Below, one piece after another: positions 28,515-40,662 of a stretch of 64,000 nucleotides of DNA. The notes beneath the pieces are model-generated. The model did no database searches. It was not told the origin of the DNA and saw nothing but the letters and a program-made list of their open reading frames with translations. Where the stretch lies: NCBI GenBank assembly GCA_013397935.1, contig VZRN01011460.1, positions 3,892,192-3,956,191 of the forward strand, in the 5' to 3' direction. The stretch is from Dasyornis broadbenti (Eukaryota; Chordata; Aves; Passeriformes; Dasyornithidae). Position 1 is the stretch's first letter. Every line of letters starts with the position of its first letter. The translations under genes were made by a program, and so were the position numbers.

Positions 28515-31500
28515 GAAACATCAGTAAATGTTCCCTGGGGCAAAGTTCACACAAAAACTACAGAATGTCTCCTGGTACTAAACCTTCTGTGAATCAAGCT
28601 TTTAGATACTTGCAACGCTCTGGCATCAAGACGTTCATACAACTCTGAATTATTTATTCATCAATCTTTGTGCAACTTCCCAAACACCAATGGAGACCAA
28701 GATGATTTCAGCTACTTGATGTTACATCTTCTCAAGTGGTTAAAGAGGCTATAAAGCACCCCATTGCTTAAGCCTGCCATCTCAGTTCCATTAGCAGTAA
28801 AGACCTCTCTATTCAAACTGCTAAGCAAATCCTTCGAGAGCCCGGGGACTGTTTCATGCTTGAAAGCAACTGTTAAGAATTTGACAACAACCAAACTGTT
28901 CCTATTTAATCCTTCTCCCAAGGTAAAAAGAATTATAGGTAAACATATGCCTTCATTATTTGCTTTGCTGCATTTCAATACTCAATCCCACACAAAATTG
29001 CCAGCCGAGGATTTAATGCAATCTCTTCTGTATTTCAGAGCTATTGCCTTTACAGAATGGAAAAAGCTTAATAAGGGCTGTAGAGTTGGTTAGCAAACAA
29101 CTCTATTTTCTATAACGCACACAAGAGATTTTGCAAAGGTAACTTTAATAATGCAAGGAGTTTGAGAATTTTTTTTCAAGTTAGGATTTTCAGGTAAACC
29201 AGAATAATTGTTAGTCCATTCAGTCTGCCAATAATTATTTTTCTTTTCAATTAAAAGAAACAAAATTGATCTGTTACAGAGTACAAATACTCTAGTTTTA
29301 GAGCATATGCAGATTTACATAAGCTTTCTTTTGGGTTAGTAATATGTATGTTAATCAAACACTAGACTATTGAGGAAAGCTTCTTAGATACACTCTGGAA
29401 TGCATTAAAATGAAAATTTCAAGCCTTTGGTCAGGTTTAATTCAGGAATCAAAGAACTCCAAAATTTTTCAAAGAGACCAACACTTTGTTACTTAGCGAT
29501 GTACAGCATTCTCACCCACGCAGTCACTGTCTAATCCTTCTTCTTTATGACAAAAAGATGAACCATTACATATAGAGGATAATGGCTGAATGAAAACAGA
29601 CACACATTTATTTTCTATGAGGAGTAAGTGTTTTAACCCAATCAATATTTCTTTTTAAATTGGGAGTAAAAGAAGACCCCCAAAAAGCAGACAACCTTTC
29701 ACAAGAGTTTATTCAGACTGTATTCTTTTTTGGAGACAAAACGAGGGTTGATATTAAACTGAGGAGTATATTTAAACAGGGAAAAGAAATTCACAATTTA
29801 AAATGAAGGCTGCGGACAATTCATCAGGCATTAGCAATCAAAGTCTAAATCCAGATCTCTCATTAATTTTCATGGATTTGGACTTAATATACAGTACAGC
29901 ACACGTACCATTTACATATAGTACAACAGATATGTTCAAAATAATCTGTACAGTTAGTAACATTTTTACCCTGTAAGAGGACTTTTATGACAAAGCAAAA
30001 AGAGGGTGAATCATATATCTGATTTACATGGGACAACTAACTACTGGAAAAGCTGAACTCAAAAATCAGAACCTTAAACTTCAATGCTTACACTAGAAGT
30101 CAAAAACAAAATTTCCAAAATATTTCTAATACCATGCATCACTTATCATACCCCACTTTCTAGTGGGTTTCCCCCACACACCTTAGTGAGCAAAAGCCCC
30201 TTATTCACTTTAATAATACTTCTTGCAAGTAAACAAGGAGGTCATGAAAACAAACAGGAGACTTGAAGACACTCAGACAGTTACTGTAAGGCTAATTATG
30301 CTATTTAATGGAAAAGAAAGCGTTCTTCCTAGTCTAATTTAAGCAGCAAGAAAAAGCCACCACTAGCTTTGAAAGCTGCAGCTTTCTCCACCATTCAATT
30401 AGGCTTTCTTTTTTTTCCTACACATTCACACATTAAAACTTCTTGTTCTTTTCATAAACATTTAAATAATAAATTCCCTTTTCTGCTCTGTACTGCTTAA
30501 GAAAATGGGCACAGTACAGCCTTTATATTAATTGTATGCTTTTCTGCCATGTCAAGTCTCTACAGATGTCTCGGTTGTGCTTAACACAGTCCTAAAGCAC
30601 TGCTGAATGCATTATGGCTGGAACAGCAGATTAAAAGTACCTTAATAGTTGCTACTTTTCTTTTACATCAACTCTTTAGAAACATCTAAAAACAACTTGG
30701 CATTAAAAACATCATTCTTTTTCCTTTCTAGCTCATGACTGTTCTAACCTATGCCTCCCTCTACAATGACATTTGAGTACAATAGTGCACTAAATTACTA
30801 CCTTTTGAAGGGAAGAAAATATAACTAATAATATGTCATCTTATCCCCATAAAGTAGCTCAACTAAGGACTTAGGTGAATTGACACTTTAGTAAATATTT
30901 TGAGACTTTTTCAATACATTTAGTGTATTTGAAGTTTCTTGTTACTCTTCCCCAGAAATGCTGCTCTGCTGAGGAGCTTGCTTGTTAGCAGAACTCTATT
31001 CTTATGGAAAAGACTGGTAAAGTAAATGCACAAATTATACAATAAATGTGAACAGCAAACTCCTTCATTCAAATGGAGATGGAAATGAAAAGTAATGATG
31101 GAGAGTGAATAATCTTCAACGATCTTCCTCAGGTGGACTGGCAAGTTTTTGTACATTTGTTCCATACTATATCATAAGTATTTAGCATCATTAAAAATAC
31201 TACACAGTATAATAGAATACCTCACACACAGTAGTCAAGTACAGAGTACAAAAGCAAAATGTATCTCTGTAAACAAATATAAACAACCAGTCACTTAATA
31301 GCATCATTCTTGCCGTACTTGAAATTTCATGAATTTTATGTTACATCATAAATAGGAGATAAACTAATCAGAATCTTATCTAGATGGTCATGCTTTTTTT
31401 AGAAATTGTTCTGATAGTGCTGTTGTGATCAATGTTCTCTGCACTGTCAACCTCATCCCTTATCTGCTTGGAGGCTTCTCCTGGACCAAATGCTTCTACT

Positions 31501-34382
31501 GCTCTGCTCACACAGAGCTGGCCACAATGGCCTTTGGTTCTGAAGTACTGTCCTGCTACTCACAATTAATGATAACAGCTTTCTTGCTTTCTATCTGCTC
31601 CCGTGCTCCTTTTTTCTGTGCTGTAGTACTGTATCCCTAAACAATTGTCAACTGCTCCTTTACCCTACAGACAGCACTGGGAGACAAGAAACTTCGGAGC
31701 TAGATTCACATATACACATACATACATCATGTGTATCCCTCCTAAAAACTTCAACAAGACACAACTCATCTATATTCAAGCCCCTACATCTGTACATTTC
31801 TTTCTATAATTATAATATTGTACAGTCCACAAACAGCCTAAGCACTAAATGATACACTGTAGCTGTTGCTAAGGCAGCAGCAGATTTACATGGGTGAAAT
31901 CTAGCCAGTGTACCACCCTTGTAAATTATCAATAATTAAGCTGCTTCTCCATTAAGGCTGCCACAGCTAAAAGAAGTAGAAATCTTCATTTGTTATGAAA
32001 ACTTCACGTAAAATAAAGGAAAAGTCCATATGGTAAAGAGGCCATATATTTTCTAACTTTTGGAACACTCATGACAATTGTTCTTTAGAAAGTGCAGCAG
32101 TTACTCATGGGCTATGTGCCCAGTGTTCAGGAAAGAAAAACATAAACCCCAAACCAGTTGCGTCAAAACTGTTTCATAACGAGTTTCACTGCAAACCAGC
32201 ATGCTTTATCTAGGTTAACTGCATTGCAGGTATTCCCAACTTTGCATAGTTTCAGGAACTTCCTTTCTCTGTCCCTCTTTAAATCAATGGAAGTACTCCT
32301 GACAGCAAGAATTTACAAGACTTTTCCACAGAAAAATAAATGAACAGAGAAGGCAGAGGTTTGTTACTGTTTTTTCCTGGCTGAAACGAAGAGTAAAAAT
32401 GACAAAGAGATTTTATTCTGAAGCAGATCACGGATAAAACTTTCCTAAAACACTTTACAAGTCTAGCACAGAAGTCTCCACATATTACCCAATTATAATT
32501 AAGACCAACTGTGAGAAATTTCACAAACTTTTCCAGAACTTATTTCCAAAGAAGTAGCTGGTTTTGTCTGTATACAGTTTTTGTAAAACAGAAAACTCTC
32601 AGCAAATTGTGTATCAGAAAGGGAACATAACTTTCTATATTCCAACACAGAATACCAAAGCCATAGCAAATTAATATCAGCTTAACTGATTTTGTTAGAA
32701 TTTCCTTTCATTATGTTAATAAAAAATTAGTGGCAAATTAGTAAGTCACAGTAGTTGCATTACAAGACAGTGATATTGAAACATGATCATTTAAATGAGA
32801 CTGGTAAAAATATACTTAAGCAGAAGATTATTTGCACAAGAATTTCATAACTGATATGTCGTTTAATTAAAACAAAAAATTAAGCTAATTTTTTCTGCTA
32901 TCTCTTCAGATCAGTCCAATCTACACATAACAGATAAGCATTCTAATCTATACAGTGTAGTATTTGAGTGGATTTTTAAAAGTTCTACAAATTTCAAATA
33001 AAACTTGCTTTCAGGAAATTTATACTGCAAAAGCTTCCCCTAAACAGAATGTGCTTGATGAATGCAAACAAGTGTAACAGATAAAACTATTGTAAATGCC
33101 TGTGTTTAATTTTTGAGAAAAATAGAAGTATGTGCATAATCACATTCATGTTGCCTTAAATGCATTTATGTAAAATGCTACATTAGAAACCAAGTGTTAC
33201 ATCCATGGAGATTTATCCAGCTCCAACAGTTGAACTTCTCTTTCCTTTAGTCCATTTAATCTCTGCACTGGTTAAGGAGAACAAAAAATTCTTTGGAAGG
33301 ACCATATCCAATCACATAAAGAGGCATTTTACCAGAATGCTTGCAAAAGACAATAAATTCATGTTTCACCATGACTGACAGCCTTCAAGAGCTTTTGAGA
33401 CATTCATAGTTGTTATGACATATACAAAAAAAAAAACCCCAAAAGTGCTGCATTAATCAATAACGCAGATGATCCACACTTCCTGCATAAAATGAGGAAA
33501 CTTATCTTCCTTTGTAATGTGCTCTGGGATCTGATGGAAGATAGCTATATATGATGTGCGTGGAGGGAATAAGCACACGTCTTTTCAGCTTGGTACATAT
33601 GCTAAATATTTTTTAACCTTAAATCGTGACATATTTATACTTTTTACCTAATATGTATTTTTATATTTGTACCCTTACAACAGTATTTTAAAAAATAAAA
33701 GTATCTCTGGCTTTAAACAAGAACATTTATTAATATATTTATTAAAAAGTTGAAATATTTACAAATGAACCCTGAAAATCTTACTATTAGAATGAATTAA
33801 GAGCTCACAATAAACACACTGACAAGTAGCAACAAAGTTTTGCTTATTCCAAGCTTTTACTATTAAGTCATAAACGTTTTGCACATGCATATTTTGACAA
33901 AACTATAACAACATGACTAAAACATCTGAAAACTGGAAAAGCACCAGACATCATCCTTCTCTTCTTAGATTATTGTCAACATTTAAGAAATGCTCGGGAA
34001 GCAGCAGTTCAGTTGCAAATATTAGCTAAATCAATAGAATTAAAAGCTGTTACATCAGAAACCAGCATTTACAGTAATCCTTAAGGGGATTCTATTTCAC
34101 GCACATCACCCTGAGAGAGCATCTGGTTCTCCTACTGCATCCAGCATAACTTTAAAAAGAAAAGAATAAAGAAATATCCCTATAATAGAATATGCAAGCT
34201 TTCTTTACCAGCATTGAAGGATACAATAAGCACTATGCCCATGTAGCAGCAACTGCATGAGAGGAAATGATGGGAGATCTAATTAACATAAATTTTCAGA
34301 GTCTGAGACCTCAAAATAAAAAGGGAGGTGAATGTTATTCATTCTATTAAAAATATACAGACTCGTAACAACATGGATTGCA

Positions 34383-34434
34383 CCCAATGATCTTTCTGGG
34401 CCCCTTCCAAAGCAGCATGTTCTGAGATTCTGTA
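34383..34434 (+). mobile_element. CR1 LINE 3'-terminal fragment
   Basis: The sequence CCCAATGATCTTTCTGGGCC, then CCTTCCAAAGCAGCATGTTC, then TGAGATTCTGT matches the last ~50 bases of CR1 3' ends ('aatgatctttcgaggtcccttccaac...ttctatgattctgt'). It is short, diverged and heavily 5'-truncated. Confidence 0.72.
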
Positions 34435-37400
34435 TTATACTACAAATAGCATAGAGGCAAAAAGTCTGGGCTCTACAGTTTAGTCACAAGCTTCAAAGGG
34501 AGGTAGATAATGTGGTATAGTTAATATCCTTGCTTTGAGATCTTCTGAAAAAGTAAATAAAGAATATTGTCTTGCTTCTGTTTTACTCATTAATTCATTC
34601 TTCAAGAACGCCTTGGTGAAAAGTGAGAAAATATCAGCGTAAGAGTGCCTACTACAGCACTAAGCAGCAGCGTCTGAATTCGGGAGATGAAAACTGGATT
34701 ATGTAATACCACTAACAGAGGAAAAGAATCACTGAAGGTTAAATATTAAAAAAGTTTAAAAAAAATTAAACAGTCACAATAGCTGTCACATTTATGCATG
34801 CTCATCTAACTTCAAACAGCTGTGGCAATGTAATTCACACCAACAGCAACAAATTCTTGTCTCCATGTGCACATCTTCTACACTGTCTCTTGGGTTTTTA
34901 TTGTTGTTTCTTCAAGTTTGAAAGATGCCAGCATCAGAAACAGCTACTGCAAGGCACCCAGTAACAGATGCAGGGGAGGAAGAGGAAATCTTTTAAAATA
35001 ATCATCATCTTTTGACCAACTCAAAAGATTTTCTTGAATCTCCTGCAGCAGACAATAAAAGTGAAATGGAGTGTAATAAACACACAGCATAATGAAGCCA
35101 GAACTTGAATTCCATTTAAACTATGACATAAGATACACACACATGGAAAAAATCCCAAGAGAAGGAATTTACAGCATAAGGCACCATAAAGATTGCGTAG
35201 GTACTTTTCCTAGTGCAGCTGGAATACCTTCCAGCTGGGCTGCCTGCTCTGCTTTGCCAGCACTGGTGGCTCACGCTGCTATTTCACACGCAGAGCCTTT
35301 CAAGAGCCCCTCTGCACAGCTGGTACAGAGCTGCCAGTGCAATGTACATTCACACCTTAACCCAGATCACGTAAATTTATTCATACACAAATCCTAAAAG
35401 CAAGATAATATCGTGTCTTTCAAATAGTTAGCCACATTGCCAGTATCTATTCAAAAGGGAATTATTGCTATTTGATTTCACACACTGTAACTCCTGAGCA
35501 CTCCACCCCTGATGCTCATAGGTGCAGCGTTACTTGTTCTTCATTGAGCAATAATTCTTGATCTGTGCCCCAGAGATCAGAGGAGATCATAATCCAGTGG
35601 TTCCACCTAGCCTTCAACTACATTATGTTATGCATTTGCGGCAAAACCAATTAACCACTGGAATTCCACTATGTACTTAATAAATATTTAAAGTCAAAAG
35701 ATAATTTAGTTGTAATACATGGGGCATTTTCTGCAAAAGGCAGAATTTTAAATAATTCATTCCACATAAATGTACCCATAAGAGGCTATATGCAACACCA
35801 AAAGCACCTGTTCAAACACACATTTCCCCTACAGAAATGCAAAAAACCAAAGAAAGACCAATTAAGTAAATTATATTGTACAATCATCTGGATAAGATCC
35901 AAAATCATGTTTCAATCACTAAACTTATACATACCATATAAATACTTTTCACTGATGAAGTGACAGTATGCAAGACAGAAGCAACTTCCCACATATGCCT
36001 GAAGAACTCAAACACATAATATACATACAGATCTTTCACCACTGCAGAAAACTCAGTTTTATTAAAGTACATACATGTTGGAATTCATTAAAATAGGTAT
36101 AAGAATATAGTAGCATAAGTTCAATAGTATATAATTTGTATATATATATATATAGATATAAATAAATATAAAATTACTTCCGTAATGACAATGGCAACCC
36201 TCATAATCCCATATACAGATCTACTGGGCCATTTTGAAACATCAATTATTGGCTTTGTGCAATCAGCCAGCTTGGGAAAAAGACTGAGCATTATGGTTAT
36301 ATTTTTTTTTTAACTCACTGTCTGGGGTTTGTTTGTTCATTTGGTATTTGTTTGCTTTAGTTTTTAAGCTATAAACACTACAGCTTCTGAAGTATGTCAA
36401 AAAGAAAAGAAGAGCAACACATTAGCCTCAAAATTTGCCCCAATGCAGTTTTGCCAATATTGACAGGTCAGATAACACCAAGTAAGTGAGTAAACAAATC
36501 TATTTTCATTTCATGCTCAATTAAAACACAGTGAGTCGCCCAGACTGAGAAAAGCGTGGAAATTTTAAGGAAAAAAAAGTTTCCTAATTTTAAAGATTTT
36601 TTTAAGGGCAAACTATCATTGCAAAGAAAGAAACAATGCAGCACATACTCATGGCCAATATGCATACAAGAACTTGAAAAATTAACCTGACATTTGTTAC
36701 AGAACCAAATCTACCTCAATGCATGTGTAATCAGGTGCACCAAAAAAAAACCACCTCTTCAGACAGCATGTAATCTGTTTAGTTGCAATCTACTACAACT
36801 GGTTTTCATTATTAAACTGAAAACTTTGAGTTTGTTGCTGCCTGTCATTTGATTTCATTTTTCTCTTTCCTACACATAACAAATGAGATAAATACTTCTT
36901 TATGTTCCACATTCCTCACTCATCTGGGTTTTTTTCTCTTCTGCTTTGCAGAAGACACCCTGTTGTCTATTCCCTCTCTTTTCCCAGTTCTGTCCGTATC
37001 CTCCCTCTCTCTTTAACGTTTCAAATACTTCTGATGTACCAATAGCATTGCATCAGACAAATTCATTTAAAATATTCTAATACAACATAGTTAAAGCCAA
37101 AAATAGGTGGAACTATTGTTGACACTGCTTGGAGACTCACGCATCCCTGTCGGTAACAGCTTTCATCAGCAGCCAAGCTTCCCCCAGCCTAAAGTTCTCT
37201 TTTTTCCCCAAGCACCAAAAGCCCAAGGCCACCACCACATGCACAAACCACTGCACTAACACTTCTGTGAAGGCATTCTGGTCATCAACTACTGACAAGA
37301 AATCAAAGGAATATGGAAATGAAATATGGAAACCAAAGGAATATGGAATATGTAAAATGGGAATGCAGTCCACCATTCATGCAGGGATAAATTTCATTCC

Positions 37401-39510
37401 TACAACAAGTAACAGTCTGTGGCATAAAAAAGCCACTGTAAAATCAGTCAGAATTTCAAGCTTCAAGTTGTAGCAGCTTCTGTTCAAAATGCCCTCTTCC
37501 CAACACCAAGTAATACTCCACCAAACAGCCATAATTACTTCTAGAGTAAGAAGGATAGGATATTAATGCAGAAAAAAAAAAGGCTAAATAAAAGCAATGT
37601 GTTGAGTCCTGAGAGTGTCAAATAATGACACCGCGAATGAAAAAACAGACTCTAAATTTAGGAGGTTTGTTTTCTTTTTTCTTTTTTTTTTTATTTTTCC
37701 TGCTGGCCTGAGTCACATCTTAGCTCTGGGGAAATGTTCACAGATAGCTTTTAGGTACAACAACTCCAATATTCACAATTCTGTTAATCTGCAAGTGTAA
37801 CGTCATGGTGGTTTTCAACTCTTGATTTTTCTCTTGCTTTGAACTGACAGCTCTTAAAATTGGCATTTATGGGTCCACATGTATGGACATGCAGATACAA
37901 ATAATAGCAGCTACATGACTAAATTCAGAAGCATGGTACTTAGACTTCTGCATTTTATCCCCTCACAAGACAAAACCAGCAAGCTATTACCTAAACCAGC
38001 AGTAGCTAAATAAAAAAGACCGCCTTTGCAATGTTTTGAAGAACTTTAACCNAGCACAAGAATTTAATCTGGAATCTTGACTTTACGGTGTTGATTCTAC
38101 AGAGTCTATGGAAATTCCCAAAACACAGAAGAAAAAAAGAAGACAGACATTTATTTTAGTAATTTGTGAAACCTCAGCTATAATGTACCAACTCCTAATT
38201 AGAAGTCTGACACGGTAATTAAACACGGAATAACCTATAACCTTATCACTGTTCGGTGATTACTAGCAAGATGTTTTTACTGTGACTGTAAACTCTAGTA
38301 TTCTCTGAAAACATGAACTTTAATCCCTTGGAAATGACCATCATGTGTCATCTCATTACTTAACACATTTCTGGCACGAACAAAACTTATTGCCAAAAGG
38401 ATAAATAAGGAAAGAGAATAGCAATGGAGACTTAAGTCACATATGTCTCAAATGAACCAATACCCCCGTGAATAGCAGCATGCCTGGGATCTAAGGGGAT
38501 CTAAGCACATCTAGTCAGGCCCATTTCCCTGAGTCTTTTTTCATTTGTTCTCCAAACAAAAAGAAAGTTTCAGGTTTCTACAGCCCTTGGAATTTATGGA
38601 ACCCTACTGAAATGGCAGCCAACAAGAGTTAAATGAATTAGGAAACAAAGTACAGGCAAAAATCATCAGACATGGTATACTAAACTCTAGTTCTTCTGCA
38701 CAGGACAACAAGTTTGCGCTCGTTGTTCCTCTCCACAAACTCCTCTAGAGGCATCACTCATTCTCCCTTCCACTGCTTTAAAACTCCCCACAGTCTCACA
38801 GTTAGAGAGCAACGACCTGTCTTTCCCTGCCAGTGTTACCTGGGACAAAACTCAGTTATAAATCTGTAATTCTTATCCTCAACTACAAATTTCCCTCCAC
38901 TGGGATTTTTTTACATTCATTTTACTCATTTGATTGGTTCTGCAATTTGTTTTTTGTTTAGTATTGTCCTGTATTTTCTCTTTGCTGTACTTTTTAACTG
39001 AAAAAAGCACCTTCATTAGGGAGAGCTCTAGTATTCTCTGTTATTAAACAAGAATGCTGGTACCACAGAATGAAAATTTCTGCTATGAAAGTAGTTAAGT
39101 CTATGCCTTTAACCTACACAAATCTGAAAACCAAATTAAAATGTTTTCTGGAGCAATTCTCTTACTTGATATAGGTCATCATTTTATTATTTGAAAAAAT
39201 AACACAATCGGAAGCCGTCACTAGTACAACCACACTCATTCCAAATAAAAGTATGAGAGAAAGCAACAGGAGTTTATATTACTGACACCCTTTAAAAGTA
39301 TTTGCCAACACTACAGAAAGGTATTAAGAAGACCTTCCTAACACATGCATTTCAAATACAGTGCATTCAGAAGCCTAAACCAAAAATTCTTTAACTTTTC
39401 CCTTTCATATTTTAATATGCACTGGAATATGTCTTCTTGTATTATTATTATTACCCCAACTTACTGAAAAATTTTTAGAGATCATATTTTACAAATTCAT
39501 TTAATGCAAA
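34435..39510. other. Intronic sequence with an AT microsatellite
   Basis: No gene is recognised. There is a (TA)n run at 36139-36154 followed by AT-rich sequence to about 36172. A 15-base motif (CAAAGGAATATGGAA) is repeated at 37304 and 37334 with a 30-base period. A T-rich tract lies near 37670-37695. One ambiguous base is at 38052. A block around 35200-35345 is relatively GC-rich but has no splice or domain evidence. Confidence 0.55.
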
Positions 39511-39670
39511 GAGGTTGTAGAACCTCCCTCCATCCTTAAAGAACTCAAAACTCAACTGGACAACCTGAGCAACATCACCTAGCTTCAAAATTAACTCTCT
39601 CAGCACTGAGCAGAGGATGGGTTGGAAAACCCACAGAGGATTCTTCCTACTTTAATTATTCTGTGACTCT
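39511..39670 (+). mobile_element. CR1 LINE 3'-end fragment
   Basis: GAGGTTGTAGAACCTCCCTC, the AAAACTCAACTGGACAACCT block, CCTGAGCAACATCACCTAGC, and the AATTATTCTGTGACTCT end line up with a CR1 3' region ('gaggttgtggagtctcc...ggacaacctgagcaacct...cttccaacctcaattattctgtgattct'). The copy has internal deletions and substitutions, so it is old. Confidence 0.78.
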
Positions 39671-40310
39671 AAATCCTCCCAAAAGCAACTGAAAAGAAAC
39701 TGCAGCACATAAATGCAAAACATTACAACTGACGTCTCAAAAAAATCTGCTGCTTCTACCTCCATGGGGTACTGAGTGGGACAGCATTTCTCCAACATCT
39801 ACACTTCACAGTCTCTGAAAAGCTGTTAGAACAGAAATATTCATTCTTCAAGGTGGAGAAAACTATTAAGTGTGAACCAAAGCTGTGTTACTGCTCCTCC
39901 TCTTGGTTTCTAGATCTGCTTCTTTGAAGGCGAAGTCTGTCAAGAACTATCCGGGGAAAACCTAACAGCAAGAACCTCATAGTCGAGCCTCATTTGGCAG
40001 ACAGCGGCATTTTGTGGCTCCATCTTCTACCTCCATCTGGTGAGGCTGCCTTTCAAGATTACAAAAGACAGTCAAAACACAACAAAGACTGAAAGCCACC
40101 ATCGCCAAAAGTCAATCATGAGTAAATCTCCCTCTTTTTAGGTCCAAATGCTAATTCCTCTAGTGCTACATTCTACCTGTCACTGCTCAGAAGCAGGTGG
40201 TGTATGAAGTAGCTATCTACTCATTGCAGTGCTCATCATAATGAGAATATGGCTCATTTACAATTTTTGCCTATTAACTTCTGGTAGCACACTATTCATA
40301 TAAACCAATT
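39671..40310. other. Intronic sequence, nothing recognisable
   Basis: Unique-looking sequence between a CR1 fragment and the inverted-repeat left arm. No coding or RNA feature is seen. Confidence 0.55.
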
Positions 40311-40662
40311 TGGCATAAACATCAAAGTTGCAATGTATTTTTGTTTGATCTAGTACACTACTTTTTTTTCTTCTTCTTTTTNTTCACGTTTTAATACTCG
40401 ACATTTTCTCCCTTTTTTTTTTTTTTTTTTAAATAAGGATTCTGCAGCACCTTTAATAAGTGCTTTCCAGAGTGGGCTGCTATACAGCCATGGCTGGGAG
40501 CTGCACTACCCATTCTTCCAAACAGCATCCAGCCCTGCAGATACAGACAGAAACCATTTCACTCACACTTACTATATAGGAGATAGGCACTAGAAACAAA
40601 AGCTTAGAATTTTACTTTTAAAAAATACAAATAAAAAAACCAGAAGGATTTTTTTCACCAGT
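40311..40662. repeat. Inverted duplication, left arm
   Basis: The reverse complement of this segment aligns with 43290-43614 over most of its length. The core at 40469-40500 matches 43481-43512 in all 32 bases. The surrounding 50 bases (40451-40500 against 43481-43530) match at 48 of 50. The outer end TGGCATAAACATCAAAGTTG (40311-40330) pairs with 43595-43614 at 18 of 20. The arm also contains a T-rich stretch (about 40361-40430, one N at 40382) with no full counterpart in the other arm. It does not resemble CR1, an LTR or the SINE in this window. Confidence 0.85.

Larger units (their letters stand above)
11385..34382. other. Intronic sequence, mostly unique, with simple repeats
   Basis: No coding exon or RNA gene is recognised across this 23 kb. 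Visible low-complexity tracts are an A-rich run at about 26266-26300, a (GTT)n tract near 27101-27112, a (CAAAA)n stretch at about 28086-28144, and a long T tract with a 3-base N gap at 28458-28514. Two small palindromes, at 16813-16851 and 22744-22764, are listed separately. Repeat content recognisable by eye is low for this length. Confidence 0.55.
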
